Translations under genes and position numbers: made by a program
Origin: Opitutia bacterium ISCC 52
GTDB lineage: Bacteria > Verrucomicrobiota > Verrucomicrobiia > Opitutales > UBA2995
Assembly: GCA_014529675.2 (NCBI GenBank)
Contig: CP076040.1
Coordinates: forward strand, 4,111,894 to 4,175,893
Length of the DNA stretch: 64,000 nt
Direction: 5' to 3'
The notes under the pieces: model-generated
The model's input: only the letters and a program-made list of their open reading frames with translations
Told to the model about the DNA's origin: nothing
Databases searched by the model: none
In this document: positions 38,375 to 47,514 of the stretch, one piece after another
Layout: each line of letters opens with the position of its first letter
Position numbering within the stretch: the first letter of the stretch is position 1

Positions 38375-38944
38375 TCAACCAGTAAACGCATGGCATAGTG
38401 CCACGCCTGCAGCATCCGCTTCATCGAAGGCAAGAGCTTCTTCTAAAACTAACATTTGCTTAACCGTTTGCGCAACTTGTTGTTTGCTAGCGCGACCATA
38501 ACCAACCACGGCCTGCTTTATTCGAAGTGGCGGATATTCAAAAACCGGTTTTTCCAATACTGCAGCGGCTGCAATCGCAGCTCCACGAGCCGCACCCAGG
38601 ATTTGAGCAGTTTGAAAGTTCTGAACATAAATGGTCTGCTCGAGCGCGACGATCGATACATCACAATCTTCAATCAAACTACTTACTGCTTTATAAATTT
38701 CAGCTAAGCACTGGGGCATGGTGGCCTTGGCCTTCATACGAACGGTTTTGCTTGTTAGCAACTGACGTCTGTCTCCTTGGACTTGCAGAACAGCCAAGCC
38801 CGTTCCCCTTAGACTGGGATCCACACCCAGGATGACTCCTTCAATCTTTTTTCTACCAACTTGTGGCAACTGCGCAGATGAAGAGGCAGGTAGATTCCCT
38901 GCCAATTTCATCGCCCACAATTTACGAGCCGAGGTTTTAGCCAT
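38375..38944 (-). CDS. ruvC: Crossover junction endodeoxyribonuclease RuvC
   Basis: Holliday-junction resolvase of the RNase H fold. The 189-residue protein has acidic catalytic residues in GVDPSLRGTG (Asp about 42), VALEQTIYVQN (Glu) and EADAAGVALCH near the C-terminus. There is an extra N-terminal stretch of about 34 basic/polar residues ahead of the first strand; a later start is possible but no good ATG lies closer to it. ruvA and ruvB are not in the window. Confidence 0.93.
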   Translation of the reverse strand: MAKTSARKLWAMKLAGNLPASSSAQLPQVGRKKIEGVILGVDPSLRGTGLAVLQVQGDRRQLLTSKTVRMKAKATMPQCLAEIYKAVSSLIEDCDVSIVALEQTIYVQNFQTAQILGAARGAAIAAAAVLEKPVFEYPPLRIKQAVVGYGRASKQQVAQTVKQMLVLEEALAFDEADAAGVALCHAFTG

Positions 38945-39011
38945 CAGATTTCAGGATATATGTTAGGATAAGGATGGCTTCATCCTAGGGAATCTTTCGT
39001 GATTTGGATAG

Positions 39012-39764
39012 CTAAAAAATCAATCGCAAGCTGGCGATAATCGTAACTGCCAACGCAAAAATTTCGAAGCCTTTTTGAGGGATCTTTAGCACTACGTAAC
39101 GGCCAAGGATCACACCCAAAATCACAACTGGTGCCAGCTTCAGATCGAGAACCACGGTCTCCCAGGTAATTAAATCAATAGACCAATAAAAAGGGATTTT
39201 AAACAGGTTAAGAAACATGAAGAACCAGGCACCAGTACCTAAGAATTCGAGCTTGGGTAAACCGACTGCCAAAAAGAAGAGCAACATGATGGGTGCTGCA
39301 GCATTGGCTACGGTCGATGTGAAGCCGGCTAAGAAGCCGACAAGGCCTATAAACCACCAGGTATGCGGAACTTTCCACTCCTTATCCTCAGCTTTAAATA
39401 CATATCTTCGAGTGATGTGCAGAGCCATCAATACCAACAGACAAGAGCCAATTAAACGGCCAGCTTGTTCTCCATCCATACGATCCAATAGCAGCCACCC
39501 GATGATAACACCTGCAATGGCCCACGGGATAGTAGGGATCAGGAATTTCCAAACAGCATGCCTACGGTAGAAATAGAACGCTCCCCAATCCCCTACAATC
39601 AAGAGCAGCAGAATGATACCGATTGAAAGCTTTGGAGGAAAGATAAGAGCGAAAAGAGCAATGGTGATGTTGTTCACTCCCATGATCCCCCCTTTCGAGA
39701 GTCCAAGGACAAAAGCCCCAAAGATGGCCAACAACCACAACTGAGGATCCATGGGTTCCATCAC
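39012..39764 (-). CDS. TSUP-family (TauE/SafE-like) membrane permease
   Basis: Inner-membrane protein of 250 residues with about eight hydrophobic helices and the duplicated TSUP motif (GLSKGGIMGVNNI near residue 22-34; GFLAGFTSTVANAAAP in the second half). The family exports sulfite or other small organosulfur anions; the substrate here is unknown. Its ATG overlaps the recF stop as ATGA, so it is coupled to recF and lies in the same operon as a cysteine desulfurase. A link to sulfur handling is possible but speculative. Confidence 0.85.
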   Translation of the reverse strand: MMEPMDPQLWLLAIFGAFVLGLSKGGIMGVNNITIALFALIFPPKLSIGIILLLLIVGDWGAFYFYRRHAVWKFLIPTIPWAIAGVIIGWLLLDRMDGEQAGRLIGSCLLVLMALHITRRYVFKAEDKEWKVPHTWWFIGLVGFLAGFTSTVANAAAPIMLLFFLAVGLPKLEFLGTGAWFFMFLNLFKIPFYWSIDLITWETVVLDLKLAPVVILGVILGRYVVLKIPQKGFEIFALAVTIIASLRLIF

Positions 39765-40846
39765 TTGGGTTCTTGGATTGAGAATTTTCCATTCTCTACT
39801 TCAAAAACCTGCCATTCGCTCCGGTTATCCTTTTCAGGGACTTCAGTACCCGTTGCGATGACTTGGACGTCAGAACCCACAGCGTTCCAGAAATTCGTTT
39901 TTCTCTGATGATCGAGTTCACTCAATACATCATCTGCGAGTAGAACAGGAATCACACCCGATGCGCGACGGAGATATCTCAATTGAGCGATTTTCAAACT
40001 AATAATCAAACTGCGTTGCTGACCCTCAGATGCATAATCTCGGGCTTTTCTAGATTGGAGTCGAATCAGCAAATCATCACGGTGGGGGCCTTGTTGGGTA
40101 GATTTTAGCATGCGGTCTCGCTCACGATTTCTCAGCAAACTATCTTGAAATTCCTCTTCAGAAGCCGCCTCACTGTCCGGCTTATAAATAAGCTCAGGGT
40201 CTTCTTCGTTCGGAGAAACTACTTGGTAAACTTCTTGAAGAAGTTCATTCAATTTCTCTACTTCAACAAGGCGACTCGCTCTCACCCGTGCCGACTTTGA
40301 CGCCAGCATTTTTTCAAATACATCCAACTCCGAAGAGGAAGCATTGCGCTTGAGCAGAGAGTTTCGTTCCTGAAGCAATTTATGGAAATCTTTCAAATCA
40401 TCGTAGTGAGATGAACTGGCAGAGGAGAGTGCCAAGTTGAGCCACTGGCGACGAATTCCGGGAGATCCACGAAGCAGCTGAATGTCTTGCGAGCTTAAGA
40501 TCACCACAGGGAACCGGCCGATGAAGTCGCGGAAGCGTGTTATCTTTTCTCCATCAACTTCAACTTCTTTTCCTTTCCGTTTCAAAGTCATCCATACTTC
40601 GGTTTCTCCCCTCTCATCGTCCACAAGGTTGAATCCAAGCTTAGCCTCCGGGGTTCCTTGCATGAGAAGCGTATTTAGATCATGGGTACGAAAAGATCGG
40701 AGAGCAGACAGAAGCCCAACCGATTCAAGAAGATTCGTTTTCCCCTGGGCATTTTCGCCAACAAAAAAATGAGTAAGCCCATGAAGAGACAGATCGACCA
40801 AGGGTATATTTCGGTAATTTTGTAACCTGATCTGAGATACCTGCAT
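39761..40846 (-). CDS. recF: DNA replication and repair protein RecF
   Basis: SMC-like ATPase that helps RecOR load RecA at gaps. The 361-residue product has Walker A GENAQGKTNLL (about residues 30-40), the ABC signature SEGQQRSL and Walker B VLLADDVLSELD. The frame is open to 40942, but MQVSQIRLQNYRNI at 40846 is the family start. It lies between a cysteine desulfurase gene and a TSUP permease instead of the common dnaA-dnaN-recF-gyrB cluster, although gyrB is about 10 kb away. Confidence 0.95.
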   Translation of the reverse strand: MQVSQIRLQNYRNIPLVDLSLHGLTHFFVGENAQGKTNLLESVGLLSALRSFRTHDLNTLLMQGTPEAKLGFNLVDDERGETEVWMTLKRKGKEVEVDGEKITRFRDFIGRFPVVILSSQDIQLLRGSPGIRRQWLNLALSSASSSHYDDLKDFHKLLQERNSLLKRNASSSELDVFEKMLASKSARVRASRLVEVEKLNELLQEVYQVVSPNEEDPELIYKPDSEAASEEEFQDSLLRNRERDRMLKSTQQGPHRDDLLIRLQSRKARDYASEGQQRSLIISLKIAQLRYLRRASGVIPVLLADDVLSELDHQRKTNFWNAVGSDVQVIATGTEVPEKDNRSEWQVFEVENGKFSIQEPK

Positions 40847-40851
40847 CAAGA

Positions 40852-42009
40852 CTATATTGAAATCACTTCTGTATTGCCTGAGTTGCCGGAGCTCAATAGC
40901 TCCTCCCAGACCTCTTGGAACGCACTTGATAAAGCCTGCCAATCAGAGCCTAAGGTTTTAGGACCAGAACTCACACGAATAGTACGCCGCCCAGCATCAT
41001 CAGGAAAACCAAGCGCCTCTAATAAAGGAGAGGAGTGCGTGGAACCAGTTGAACAAGCAGATCCTGTAGACACCTGAAATCCTCTCAGATCCAGTTTCCT
41101 TACCCAACGCACATTTTCAAACCTGGGCATCACCAGGAAGGATGTATTGGGAGCACGCGTAGCTGTATTTCCGATACAGACTAATTCGGGAATGTTAGTT
41201 TTCACACTGTCTTCAAACTCATTCCGATAGGATGATTGCTGACCCATCTCCTGCAACCAGGACTCTGCTTCATTCATTGCAGCCACCATGGAAAGTATCG
41301 AGGGAACATTTTCAGTGCCTCCTCGCCTTCCGGACTCCTGACCACCCCCCAACTGAGATCTAAATCCATGGCTGTTACTTGAAAGAGTGGCAAATCCTAC
41401 ACCTTTGGGTCCACAAAACTTATGCGCACAACCGACTACAAAGTCACAATCTGAAAAGTCACCCCCTTCGAACTTCCCGAACCATTGAGATGCATCGCAA
41501 TGCATCAAGATACCGGCCTCTCGGCAAAGTTGAGATACCTCATGCCAGGGCTGAACAACACCCGATTCGTTGTTAACCGCCATTAGAGAACAAGCTCCGA
41601 TATTTTCCGAATTGAATGCTTGAATGAGGTTCTCCATATCGATGCGCCCATCCTTCAGCGCCTTTAATCGACGTACCCTTCCATCTAATGAAGCATCTGC
41701 AGCTTCTGAAACTGAAGGATGCTCAAACGGAGATATCAGGAGTTCGGAATCAGCTGGAATCTGTCGTGCAATGTATCGAATAATTGCATTGTTCGCCTCG
41801 GTAGCACCTCCTGTGAATACCAGCTCGCTTGGCGACTTCTGGAATCGTTCAGCAAGTGATAGCCGAGACTTTTCAAGCACATTATGAACTTGGGCGGAAT
41901 CACGATAAGGGCTCGAAGGATTTACCCAATTTGACTCCAGCCCTTCCAGCAACGCCTGTTTGCCAGCCGAGCTAAGAGGGGTGGTGGCATTGTAGTCAAA
42001 GTAGGCCAT
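40852..42009 (-). CDS. Cysteine desulfurase (NifS/IscS-like)
   Basis: PLP enzyme mobilising sulfur from cysteine for Fe-S clusters or thio-modified tRNA. The 385-residue protein opens with the IscS/NifS-type FDYNATTPLS, has CAHKFCGPKGVGF with the PLP lysine, GGGQESGRRGGTENV and the catalytic Cys in STGSACSTGS. No iscU, nifU or sufBCD lies beside it, so its sulfur acceptor is unknown. It begins 6 bases after the LysM lipoprotein gene and ends 5 bases before recF. Confidence 0.93.
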   Translation of the reverse strand: MAYFDYNATTPLSSAGKQALLEGLESNWVNPSSPYRDSAQVHNVLEKSRLSLAERFQKSPSELVFTGGATEANNAIIRYIARQIPADSELLISPFEHPSVSEAADASLDGRVRRLKALKDGRIDMENLIQAFNSENIGACSLMAVNNESGVVQPWHEVSQLCREAGILMHCDASQWFGKFEGGDFSDCDFVVGCAHKFCGPKGVGFATLSSNSHGFRSQLGGGQESGRRGGTENVPSILSMVAAMNEAESWLQEMGQQSSYRNEFEDSVKTNIPELVCIGNTATRAPNTSFLVMPRFENVRWVRKLDLRGFQVSTGSACSTGSTHSSPLLEALGFPDDAGRRTIRVSSGPKTLGSDWQALSSAFQEVWEELLSSGNSGNTEVISI

Positions 42010-42015
42010 ACACTA

Positions 42016-42843
42016 CTAATCTGGAAGTTTTAGACTCTGCCCTTCCGAGATGGTATTTACATTTGGAATGATGTCTCGGTTCGCTTCGTATATATCAACA
42101 ACTCTGCTGGCATCTCCGTAGTACTGCCGACTAATCTTGGCCAGATTATCTCCGGGCTGTACAACGTGAACGCGTACGTTTCCTGGAGCTGTAGTTGGGG
42201 CAGCTGTTTGACCTCCAAGTAGATTACTCCGAGGTAATGGCTGAACTCGGCGTTGTTGTTGTGTGACTACCGGAGCTTCAGGCGCAGTGTATGAAGGTGC
42301 TCTCGACTGCATTTTCTGTAACCGCAGATTTAGGGAATTTTGCTCAGCCTGCAAACGGGCTAATTCCTTTTTTAAAGATAGGATCTCCGCATCTTTCTGT
42401 TCAATTACAGCGAGCATATCCATACGCTCAAGCTCGGCGTTGAACAGGTCCGCCGGGAAAGTCCGCGCAAACTCCTTTTTGGCGGTATTTATAAGCTCAC
42501 GTACCATGGGTGCCTGCCGTGAGGTCGGGTTGAACTTTAAGTATTGTCCAAAATGGTAAATCGCCAGAACTGGATCTTTGGTATGCTCGAGATACAGTTG
42601 CCCTAAGTAGAGATGCGATTCAGGAGCAATGGGTGTCGTTTCTACCACTTTAAGAAAAGCAGCCAATGCCTGATCGTGGCGCCCTTGGCTGAGATAACTC
42701 TCGCCCGTTCTGAAACTAGAGATGTCTTGCTCTGATAATTCTTCACCCTTGGGCTGGACACATCCGATCATTACCACGAGAGATGCAACCAGGATTCCAG
42801 AAACTGGTCGAAAATTGAGAATTAACTTTAGAAATGCAGGCAT
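42016..42843 (-). CDS. Lipoprotein with TPR-like repeats, coiled coil and LysM
   Basis: Predicted outer-membrane or periplasmic lipoprotein of 275 residues. A lipobox VVMIGC places the lipidated cysteine at residue 28. It is followed by TPR-like helices (about 45-115), a coiled coil (about 140-185, EILSLKKELARLQAEQ), a Pro/Gln-rich linker and a C-terminal LysM domain with VVQPGDNLAKISRQYYGD (about 228-273), which would bind peptidoglycan. The layout suggests a scaffold that tethers the outer membrane or a complex to the wall. It is the first gene of the LysM-desulfurase-recF-TSUP operon. Confidence 0.85.
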   Translation of the reverse strand: MPAFLKLILNFRPVSGILVASLVVMIGCVQPKGEELSEQDISSFRTGESYLSQGRHDQALAAFLKVVETTPIAPESHLYLGQLYLEHTKDPVLAIYHFGQYLKFNPTSRQAPMVRELINTAKKEFARTFPADLFNAELERMDMLAVIEQKDAEILSLKKELARLQAEQNSLNLRLQKMQSRAPSYTAPEAPVVTQQQRRVQPLPRSNLLGGQTAAPTTAPGNVRVHVVQPGDNLAKISRQYYGDASRVVDIYEANRDIIPNVNTISEGQSLKLPD

Positions 42844-42920
42844 TAGTGAAAGGTATTGAATACCAAAAACAGGAAAATAGTGTGGGGGAAGTTAGATCAA
42901 ACTAACAATAGTATTTTAAC

Positions 42921-43901
42921 GTGGATTCTAAATCAATACTTCAACGGGCAAGACAGTTTATGCAAGTCGAGTCCCAGGCGATCCTCGATACGGCTGATGC
43001 CTTAGATGAATCATTTGCCCAAGTCGTGGAATCCATCCAAGCGGTGGTGGATAAAGAGGGAAAGCTCATACTTGCAGGTTTGGGAAAAAATTCAGGCATC
43101 TGCCAGAAGCTTGTCGGAACGTTCAACAGCATTGGCGTTTCATCGTCCTTTCTAGATCCAGTGCAAGCGGTCCATGGTGACTTAGGGATGTGCCAAGCTG
43201 AAGATCTAGCTATTGTTTTCAGCAATAGTGGAGAGACAAGGGAAGTTATAGAACTGATCCCTCTACTTCGCCGTTTGGGTGTCCAAACAGTCGCCGTTAC
43301 CAGTGAAAAAACGAGCAGTCTGGGGACTGTCTGTGATTTGGTGTTGAGCTATGTAGCCAACGAAGAGGCTTGCCCTCTCAATTTAGCACCCACAGCAAGC
43401 ACAACGGCTTCGTTAGCTTTAATCGATGCTGTGGCCATGGTATTCTTGGATCAGGGACACTTTAGTAAAGAGGACTTTGCGAAATTCCATCCCTCCGGAT
43501 CCCTGGGTGCCAGTCTTCTTCTGAAGGTGGACGAGATCATGCGATCCGGCGAACGCTTTGCCAGTATCCCAGTTGGAAGCACCGTCCAAGAAACTATTGT
43601 TGAGATGACCCGAGCTAAGGCCGGTTCAATTTCTATTCTTGAGAAATCAGGCCAACTAGCCGGAATTTTTACGGATGCCGACTTGAGACGTGCCATCCTC
43701 AAAGACACCGAAGTATTTCCAAAATTGATAGATGATTACATGACTCGGCAACCCATTGTAATATCGTCGGGCGCGCTCGTAGCCGATGCCTTAAAGGCCT
43801 TTGAGGAAAACAAAATCGATGACCTTCTTGTTGTAGATAGGAACAACAAGCCTGTCGGAGTCATCGACGGTCAGGATCTACCAAAACTTCGGATCGTTTG
43901 A
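42921..43901 (+). CDS. kdsD: D-arabinose 5-phosphate isomerase (KdsD/KpsF family)
   Basis: Converts ribulose 5-phosphate to arabinose 5-phosphate, the first step of Kdo synthesis for LPS. The 326-residue protein has an SIS domain (GLGKNSGICQKLVGTFNS, FSNSGETREVIEL, FHPSGSLGASLL) followed by two CBS domains (about residues 205-325). Start is GTG; an in-frame ATG at 42960 would remove 13 residues. Length and order are standard. It diverges from the LysM lipoprotein gene. Confidence 0.93.
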   Translation: MDSKSILQRARQFMQVESQAILDTADALDESFAQVVESIQAVVDKEGKLILAGLGKNSGICQKLVGTFNSIGVSSSFLDPVQAVHGDLGMCQAEDLAIVFSNSGETREVIELIPLLRRLGVQTVAVTSEKTSSLGTVCDLVLSYVANEEACPLNLAPTASTTASLALIDAVAMVFLDQGHFSKEDFAKFHPSGSLGASLLLKVDEIMRSGERFASIPVGSTVQETIVEMTRAKAGSISILEKSGQLAGIFTDADLRRAILKDTEVFPKLIDDYMTRQPIVISSGALVADALKAFEENKIDDLLVVDRNNKPVGVIDGQDLPKLRIV

Positions 43902-43904
43902 TCT

Positions 43905-44324
43905 TCAGTCTCCTACCACAGTGATGGTTAGCTTCCTTTGGTGAGGACGGCTTCGATGCTCCCACAAAAATAAACCCTGCCATGTTCCTAAAAGAGGGTG
44001 CCCTCCAGAAAAGGGAATCGTTTCGGAAGACCGTGTAAGAGCCATTTTTATATGGCTGGGCATGTCATCGGGGCCTTCGTAAGTATGTGTAAAATGTGGA
44101 TCGTTTTCAGGAACCATGCGCTCCATCCAATCCTCTAAATCTCGCCGTGCAGAGGGATCCGCATTTTCCATGAGAACCAAGCTACAACTGGTGTGATGAC
44201 AAAACACCGAAATGGTTCCAACCTCGCAGCCAGCCTCCAAAATTCTGTCGCGAAGCAGATCAGTTATTTCCTGGGTCCCTTTACCATGGGTACCGATTGA
44301 AACAGTAGTCTGAGAAACTGACAT
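43905..44324 (-). CDS. YjbQ/UPF0047-family protein
   Basis: Small protein of 139 residues with the YjbQ fold. It has the family motifs SVFCHHTSCSLVLMENADPSA, HTYEGPDDMPSHIK, LLGTWQGLFLWEHR and RPHQRKL, including the cluster of histidines and acidic residues that form the putative active site. Some members have thiamine phosphate synthase activity in vitro; the physiological role is uncertain. The frame is open 72 codons upstream into the neighbouring gene, but MSVSQTTVSI at 44324 is the family start. It starts 16 bases after the HtrA-like gene. Confidence 0.9.
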   Translation of the reverse strand: MSVSQTTVSIGTHGKGTQEITDLLRDRILEAGCEVGTISVFCHHTSCSLVLMENADPSARRDLEDWMERMVPENDPHFTHTYEGPDDMPSHIKMALTRSSETIPFSGGHPLLGTWQGLFLWEHRSRPHQRKLTITVVGD

Positions 44325-44340
44325 GGGATATGAGCGACAC

Positions 44341-45498
44341 TCAGGAAGGTTTCTCTTCCTCTCCCTCTTCTTCAGGACTAGCAGGGCTTTCTTCAGCAGG
44401 ATTAGTAACTTCCGCTGGTTCAGGAGCTGATGGCTGATCTTCAGGGCGCTCAACCACTTTGACAGTGAAGTCCTGCAAAACACCATCGCGAAATACTTGA
44501 ACATCCAAAAATTGACCAGCTCGAGCAAAAAACATGGCATTTCTCACATCGGAAAATGAGTGGATTCCAAAATCCCCCAAACGAACCAACACATCACCTT
44601 GCATCAGACCAGCTTCAGCAGCAGGTGAGCCTTCAACAATGCCCGCCAGAAATATCTGCAATCCATCACGAATGGTGGAACGGCTCTTAATATCAATTCC
44701 TATCCAACCATGAATAAATTTCCCGGCAAACAGGAGATCATCACGCACTCGGAGAACAGACCGGGCTGGTAATACATAGCCTGATTCGATTTCCGGCACT
44801 GACCAGGCAAGAATACCCAAAAACCGTCCATTCAAGTCGATTACAGGGGAGCCACCTTCACCATCTCGAACTCGTTTGTTTATTCTTAGTTGAGTCGTTG
44901 GGAACTCTCGTGCCCCAAATTTAGATTCGGCCCCAGCGACCATGGTCAAGGAAGGGGATGGCGCGAGGTTCAATGGGCAAGAAATAATAACCGCTAATGA
45001 ACCGACATCAGGCAAAGCCTGATTAGCTTCGGGAATGAAAAATGTAAAATCTTCAGGCAGGTTGTTCGCCTTCAAGAGAGCCAGGTTAATAGACCTTTCA
45101 ACTCCAATCAGCTCGGAAGAGTAAGTGACCCCTTCATATTCAAACCAAGTTCTGTTCGAATTCGATACTACGGAGGCGGCTGCCAGGATGTGCCCTTCTC
45201 GACTAATAAAGCATCCAGAACCTATTTGGACTCCTTCTTGTAAATCTCCCCGTTCATCAAAGGTGGAATGAGCAGCAAACACTCGAATTACGCCAGTCGC
45301 ATTGTCATCGTAAATGCCCGTCACGCGGCGTTGTAGCGCATTGAATTCACTCTGGGCCTGAGCCAACAGATCTCCCGATGATATTCCCAGAACAAGCAAA
45401 ACTAGAATGAACCCAGTCTTTTTGGTGAAGGATGTTCCGAAATGAGTATGCAGATTGTACCCAGATAGAATACCTACATGCTTCAACCCTACTTTCAT
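44341..45498 (-). CDS. HtrA/DegP-like PDZ protein with a degenerate protease triad
   Basis: A 385-residue exported protein with an N-terminal hydrophobic signal or anchor (about 28-45), a trypsin-like domain (90-255), one PDZ domain (about 262-350) and an acidic Pro/Glu tail. The fold is clearly HtrA-like (IGSGCFIS, LALLKANN, VLVRLGDFGI), but all three catalytic positions are changed. The TNxHV histidine is Ser109 in AAASV, the DLALL aspartate is Asn138 in INLALL, and the GNSGG serine is Gly215 in GEGGSP. It should be proteolytically inactive. It is third in an operon with an ECF sigma factor and a probable anti-sigma factor, so it may sense or present misfolded envelope proteins. Confidence 0.85.
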   Translation of the reverse strand: MKVGLKHVGILSGYNLHTHFGTSFTKKTGFILVLLVLGISSGDLLAQAQSEFNALQRRVTGIYDDNATGVIRVFAAHSTFDERGDLQEGVQIGSGCFISREGHILAAASVVSNSNRTWFEYEGVTYSSELIGVERSINLALLKANNLPEDFTFFIPEANQALPDVGSLAVIISCPLNLAPSPSLTMVAGAESKFGAREFPTTQLRINKRVRDGEGGSPVIDLNGRFLGILAWSVPEIESGYVLPARSVLRVRDDLLFAGKFIHGWIGIDIKSRSTIRDGLQIFLAGIVEGSPAAEAGLMQGDVLVRLGDFGIHSFSDVRNAMFFARAGQFLDVQVFRDGVLQDFTVKVVERPEDQPSAPEPAEVTNPAEESPASPEEEGEEEKPS

Positions 45499-45511
45499 CA
45501 GAAGGATTCTC

Positions 45512-46093
45512 CTAGAATCCGATTGTCTGAGGCCGAGCAGAAAAACCAAATGACGGATTATCACGTGCAATGGTGTATGAAACCAAAGCGCCCACCGCCC
45601 GCTTTTCGGCTGGGATTGTGGAAGTTGGAAATGCGCGTGTGTAATTCAGAGGCTCAGGCTCTTCATTATGAATCGAATCCATCACAAAACTAGCAGCTGC
45701 AGGAAATAAATCTACCGGCGTTATTTGGACTTCTTCTAAAACGGGTGTAATGTTCGAAAGTTCCTGAGAGGCCTCCACTGCAGAAGGCTGGGAATCGGAC
45801 TGCACCAGGTCAGCCGCCTCAAAATACCCTTTATGCATTGGATCTTCTTCCTTGAAGCTTAGAGTCAACACAAAGAGCGCAATAGCGACGCCTGAAAATG
45901 GGACCAATAAGCTGGCACGTGCAAATAACATACGTACCGTCTGCTTCCATCCAGATTCCTTCTCAATCAAGGTCTGCAATTGGCGTTGGCGGAACTCCTT
46001 CTGAAATCCATCCCAAAAATCGTCAGCAGGCTTCTCAGCTCGTTTTAGGTCGAGCAGTTGGTCTAAATTTATATTGTTAGGATTTTTCGACAT
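45512..46093 (-). CDS. Single-pass membrane protein, candidate anti-sigma factor
   Basis: I do not recognise the sequence of this 193-residue protein by family. It has a charged N-terminal cytoplasmic part with FWDGFQKEFRQRQ (about 26-38), one transmembrane segment (about 59-80) and a periplasmic tail with no clear domain. It starts 9 bases after the ECF sigma factor stop and is followed by the HtrA-like gene, the usual place of a membrane anti-sigma factor (compare rpoE-rseA or algU-mucA). No zinc-binding HxxxCxxC motif is present. The assignment is by context and topology only. Confidence 0.55.
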   Translation of the reverse strand: MSKNPNNINLDQLLDLKRAEKPADDFWDGFQKEFRQRQLQTLIEKESGWKQTVRMLFARASLLVPFSGVAIALFVLTLSFKEEDPMHKGYFEAADLVQSDSQPSAVEASQELSNITPVLEEVQITPVDLFPAAASFVMDSIHNEEPEPLNYTRAFPTSTIPAEKRAVGALVSYTIARDNPSFGFSARPQTIGF

Positions 46094-46102
46094 AATCGAA
46101 AT

Positions 46103-46759
46103 TTAATCGAGCAGGTCTTGTAGTTCGGATTGAAGCTGTTTTTTGGCGTAGTGCAGCCGGGACCGGACGGTTCCGACTGAACAATTCATGATCTCGGCAA
46201 TTTCTTGGTGGGACAGGTTGTCAATTTCGAACAATACAAGGACCGTTCTATGCTTAACAGACAACGTTTGCAGCGCTTCGTTCAATTTATGCTGCAATTC
46301 TTTCAATAAAGTGGGCTTTTCAGTACTGGTCTTAGCTGCCAGGACCTCAATTATGTCACTTGTGCCTGTCTCCTCTGAGATATTCTCATAGCTCAAAAAC
46401 CTGCGATGGCGGTTCTTTTTAAGGAATGAGAGGGTCGTGTTAACAGAAATTCGGTAGAGCCAGGTAAAAAACGAAGATTTCCCCTTAAACCGGGCAATCG
46501 ACTGAAATGCCTTAATAAATGCCTCCTGGGAGAGGTCGAAAGAGTCTTCTTTATTGGAGGTGAGATTATAGATAACTGAATAAATTCGCTCTCTGTATTT
46601 AATGACCAATTCATCAAATGCAGCTACATCACCCGCCTGAACGCGCTGAACAACCAGCCAATCCGCATCTCTTTCAGACAATGCCTGATCAGACCCGGTA
46701 AATGGTTGAGTGATGGACTTTACAAAGCTCACGGAAGAAGACGCTAGGCTGGAACCCAT
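46103..46759 (-). CDS. ECF RNA polymerase sigma factor
   Basis: Sigma-70 family factor of the extracytoplasmic-function class, 218 residues. Region 2 is visible as YRERIYSVIYNLTSNKED and DLSQEAFIKAFQSIARF with FFTWLYRISVNT, and region 4 as LSHQEIAEIMNCSVGTVRSR, a helix-turn-helix. An extra N-terminal tail of about 25 residues is polar. MIFM three codons upstream is an alternative start. Its operon with a membrane protein and an HtrA-like protein suggests control of envelope stress genes. Its target promoters are unknown. Confidence 0.93.
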   Translation of the reverse strand: MGSSLASSSVSFVKSITQPFTGSDQALSERDADWLVVQRVQAGDVAAFDELVIKYRERIYSVIYNLTSNKEDSFDLSQEAFIKAFQSIARFKGKSSFFTWLYRISVNTTLSFLKKNRHRRFLSYENISEETGTSDIIEVLAAKTSTEKPTLLKELQHKLNEALQTLSVKHRTVLVLFEIDNLSHQEIAEIMNCSVGTVRSRLHYAKKQLQSELQDLLD

Positions 46760-46784
46760 GAAAATCAACCAAAAATCAGGTTTC

Positions 46785-47342
46785 CTAAGGGATCAATTGA
46801 AGATTGAACGAATTTGCTTTCCAAGTTAGGTAATCCATAAGGCCGCCCAAACAAGTGATCGTGCCGATCTCAATTGATCTGGGGTAAATACCCATTTCAA
46901 CTAAGGTCTCTTGCAGAGAAGAAAGCTCTGTTGTTTCGCCACCGCAGTATAAGAGGTGTTTACCGAAATTACTGTCGAGATCTACCTCAGTCCCCAAATT
47001 CGGACTAAGCAGGCGGACAGCATTGTTGGCTGGATCAATTTGAAACTCGGATTTCAGATTCTCGGATAAATAATCCGGATCTCGTAATTTCTTGGAGTCA
47101 ATGGCCGTACGGCAGAGAAAGCGTGAATCAGGATATACACTACAATTCCCCTGAATCATGCTGCGTTTACCTTTTCCACTACTCATGCCTTCAAGAATAG
47201 AACGCAGCTGTTGTTCTTCCGAAACCGGTAAGAGCATAAACTCTTGTACCGTTAAAGGAGGTTCAAACGCAGTGGCTGTAGCCCCGTAGTATGAGAACTC
47301 GGAGGCTTCAAAGAAGAAACCTTGTCTTTTTGAGGATAACAT
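46785..47342 (-). CDS. Uncharacterised protein, faintly PilM/GspL-like
   Basis: A 185-residue protein without signal peptide or membrane helix. The middle and end (KHLLYCGGETTELSSLQETL, then PRSIEIGTITCLGGLMDYL) recall the first subdomain of PilM/GspL actin-like proteins, where an analogous segment precedes the nucleotide-binding half. That second half is absent, so it could be a truncated relative. The resemblance is weak and I would not name it. A GTG 14 codons upstream (47384) is another possible start. It lies 25 bases upstream of the sigma factor gene on the same strand and may share its transcript. Confidence 0.5.
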   Translation of the reverse strand: MLSSKRQGFFFEASEFSYYGATATAFEPPLTVQEFMLLPVSEEQQLRSILEGMSSGKGKRSMIQGNCSVYPDSRFLCRTAIDSKKLRDPDYLSENLKSEFQIDPANNAVRLLSPNLGTEVDLDSNFGKHLLYCGGETTELSSLQETLVEMGIYPRSIEIGTITCLGGLMDYLTWKANSFNLQLIP

Positions 47343-47514
47343 GGAGGCAAGATTAGTAGAGTCATGATCAAAATGACGACCCACTCGGTGCTCTTTAAAG
47401 GTATTTAACAGTAATTTTTGCCTCCAAGAAACTGAATCCGATGCAAATACAAATTTTCAGTAAAATATGAAGATCCTCAAAATATCTAAATCAACCGTCC
47501 CATTCGTACAAAGT

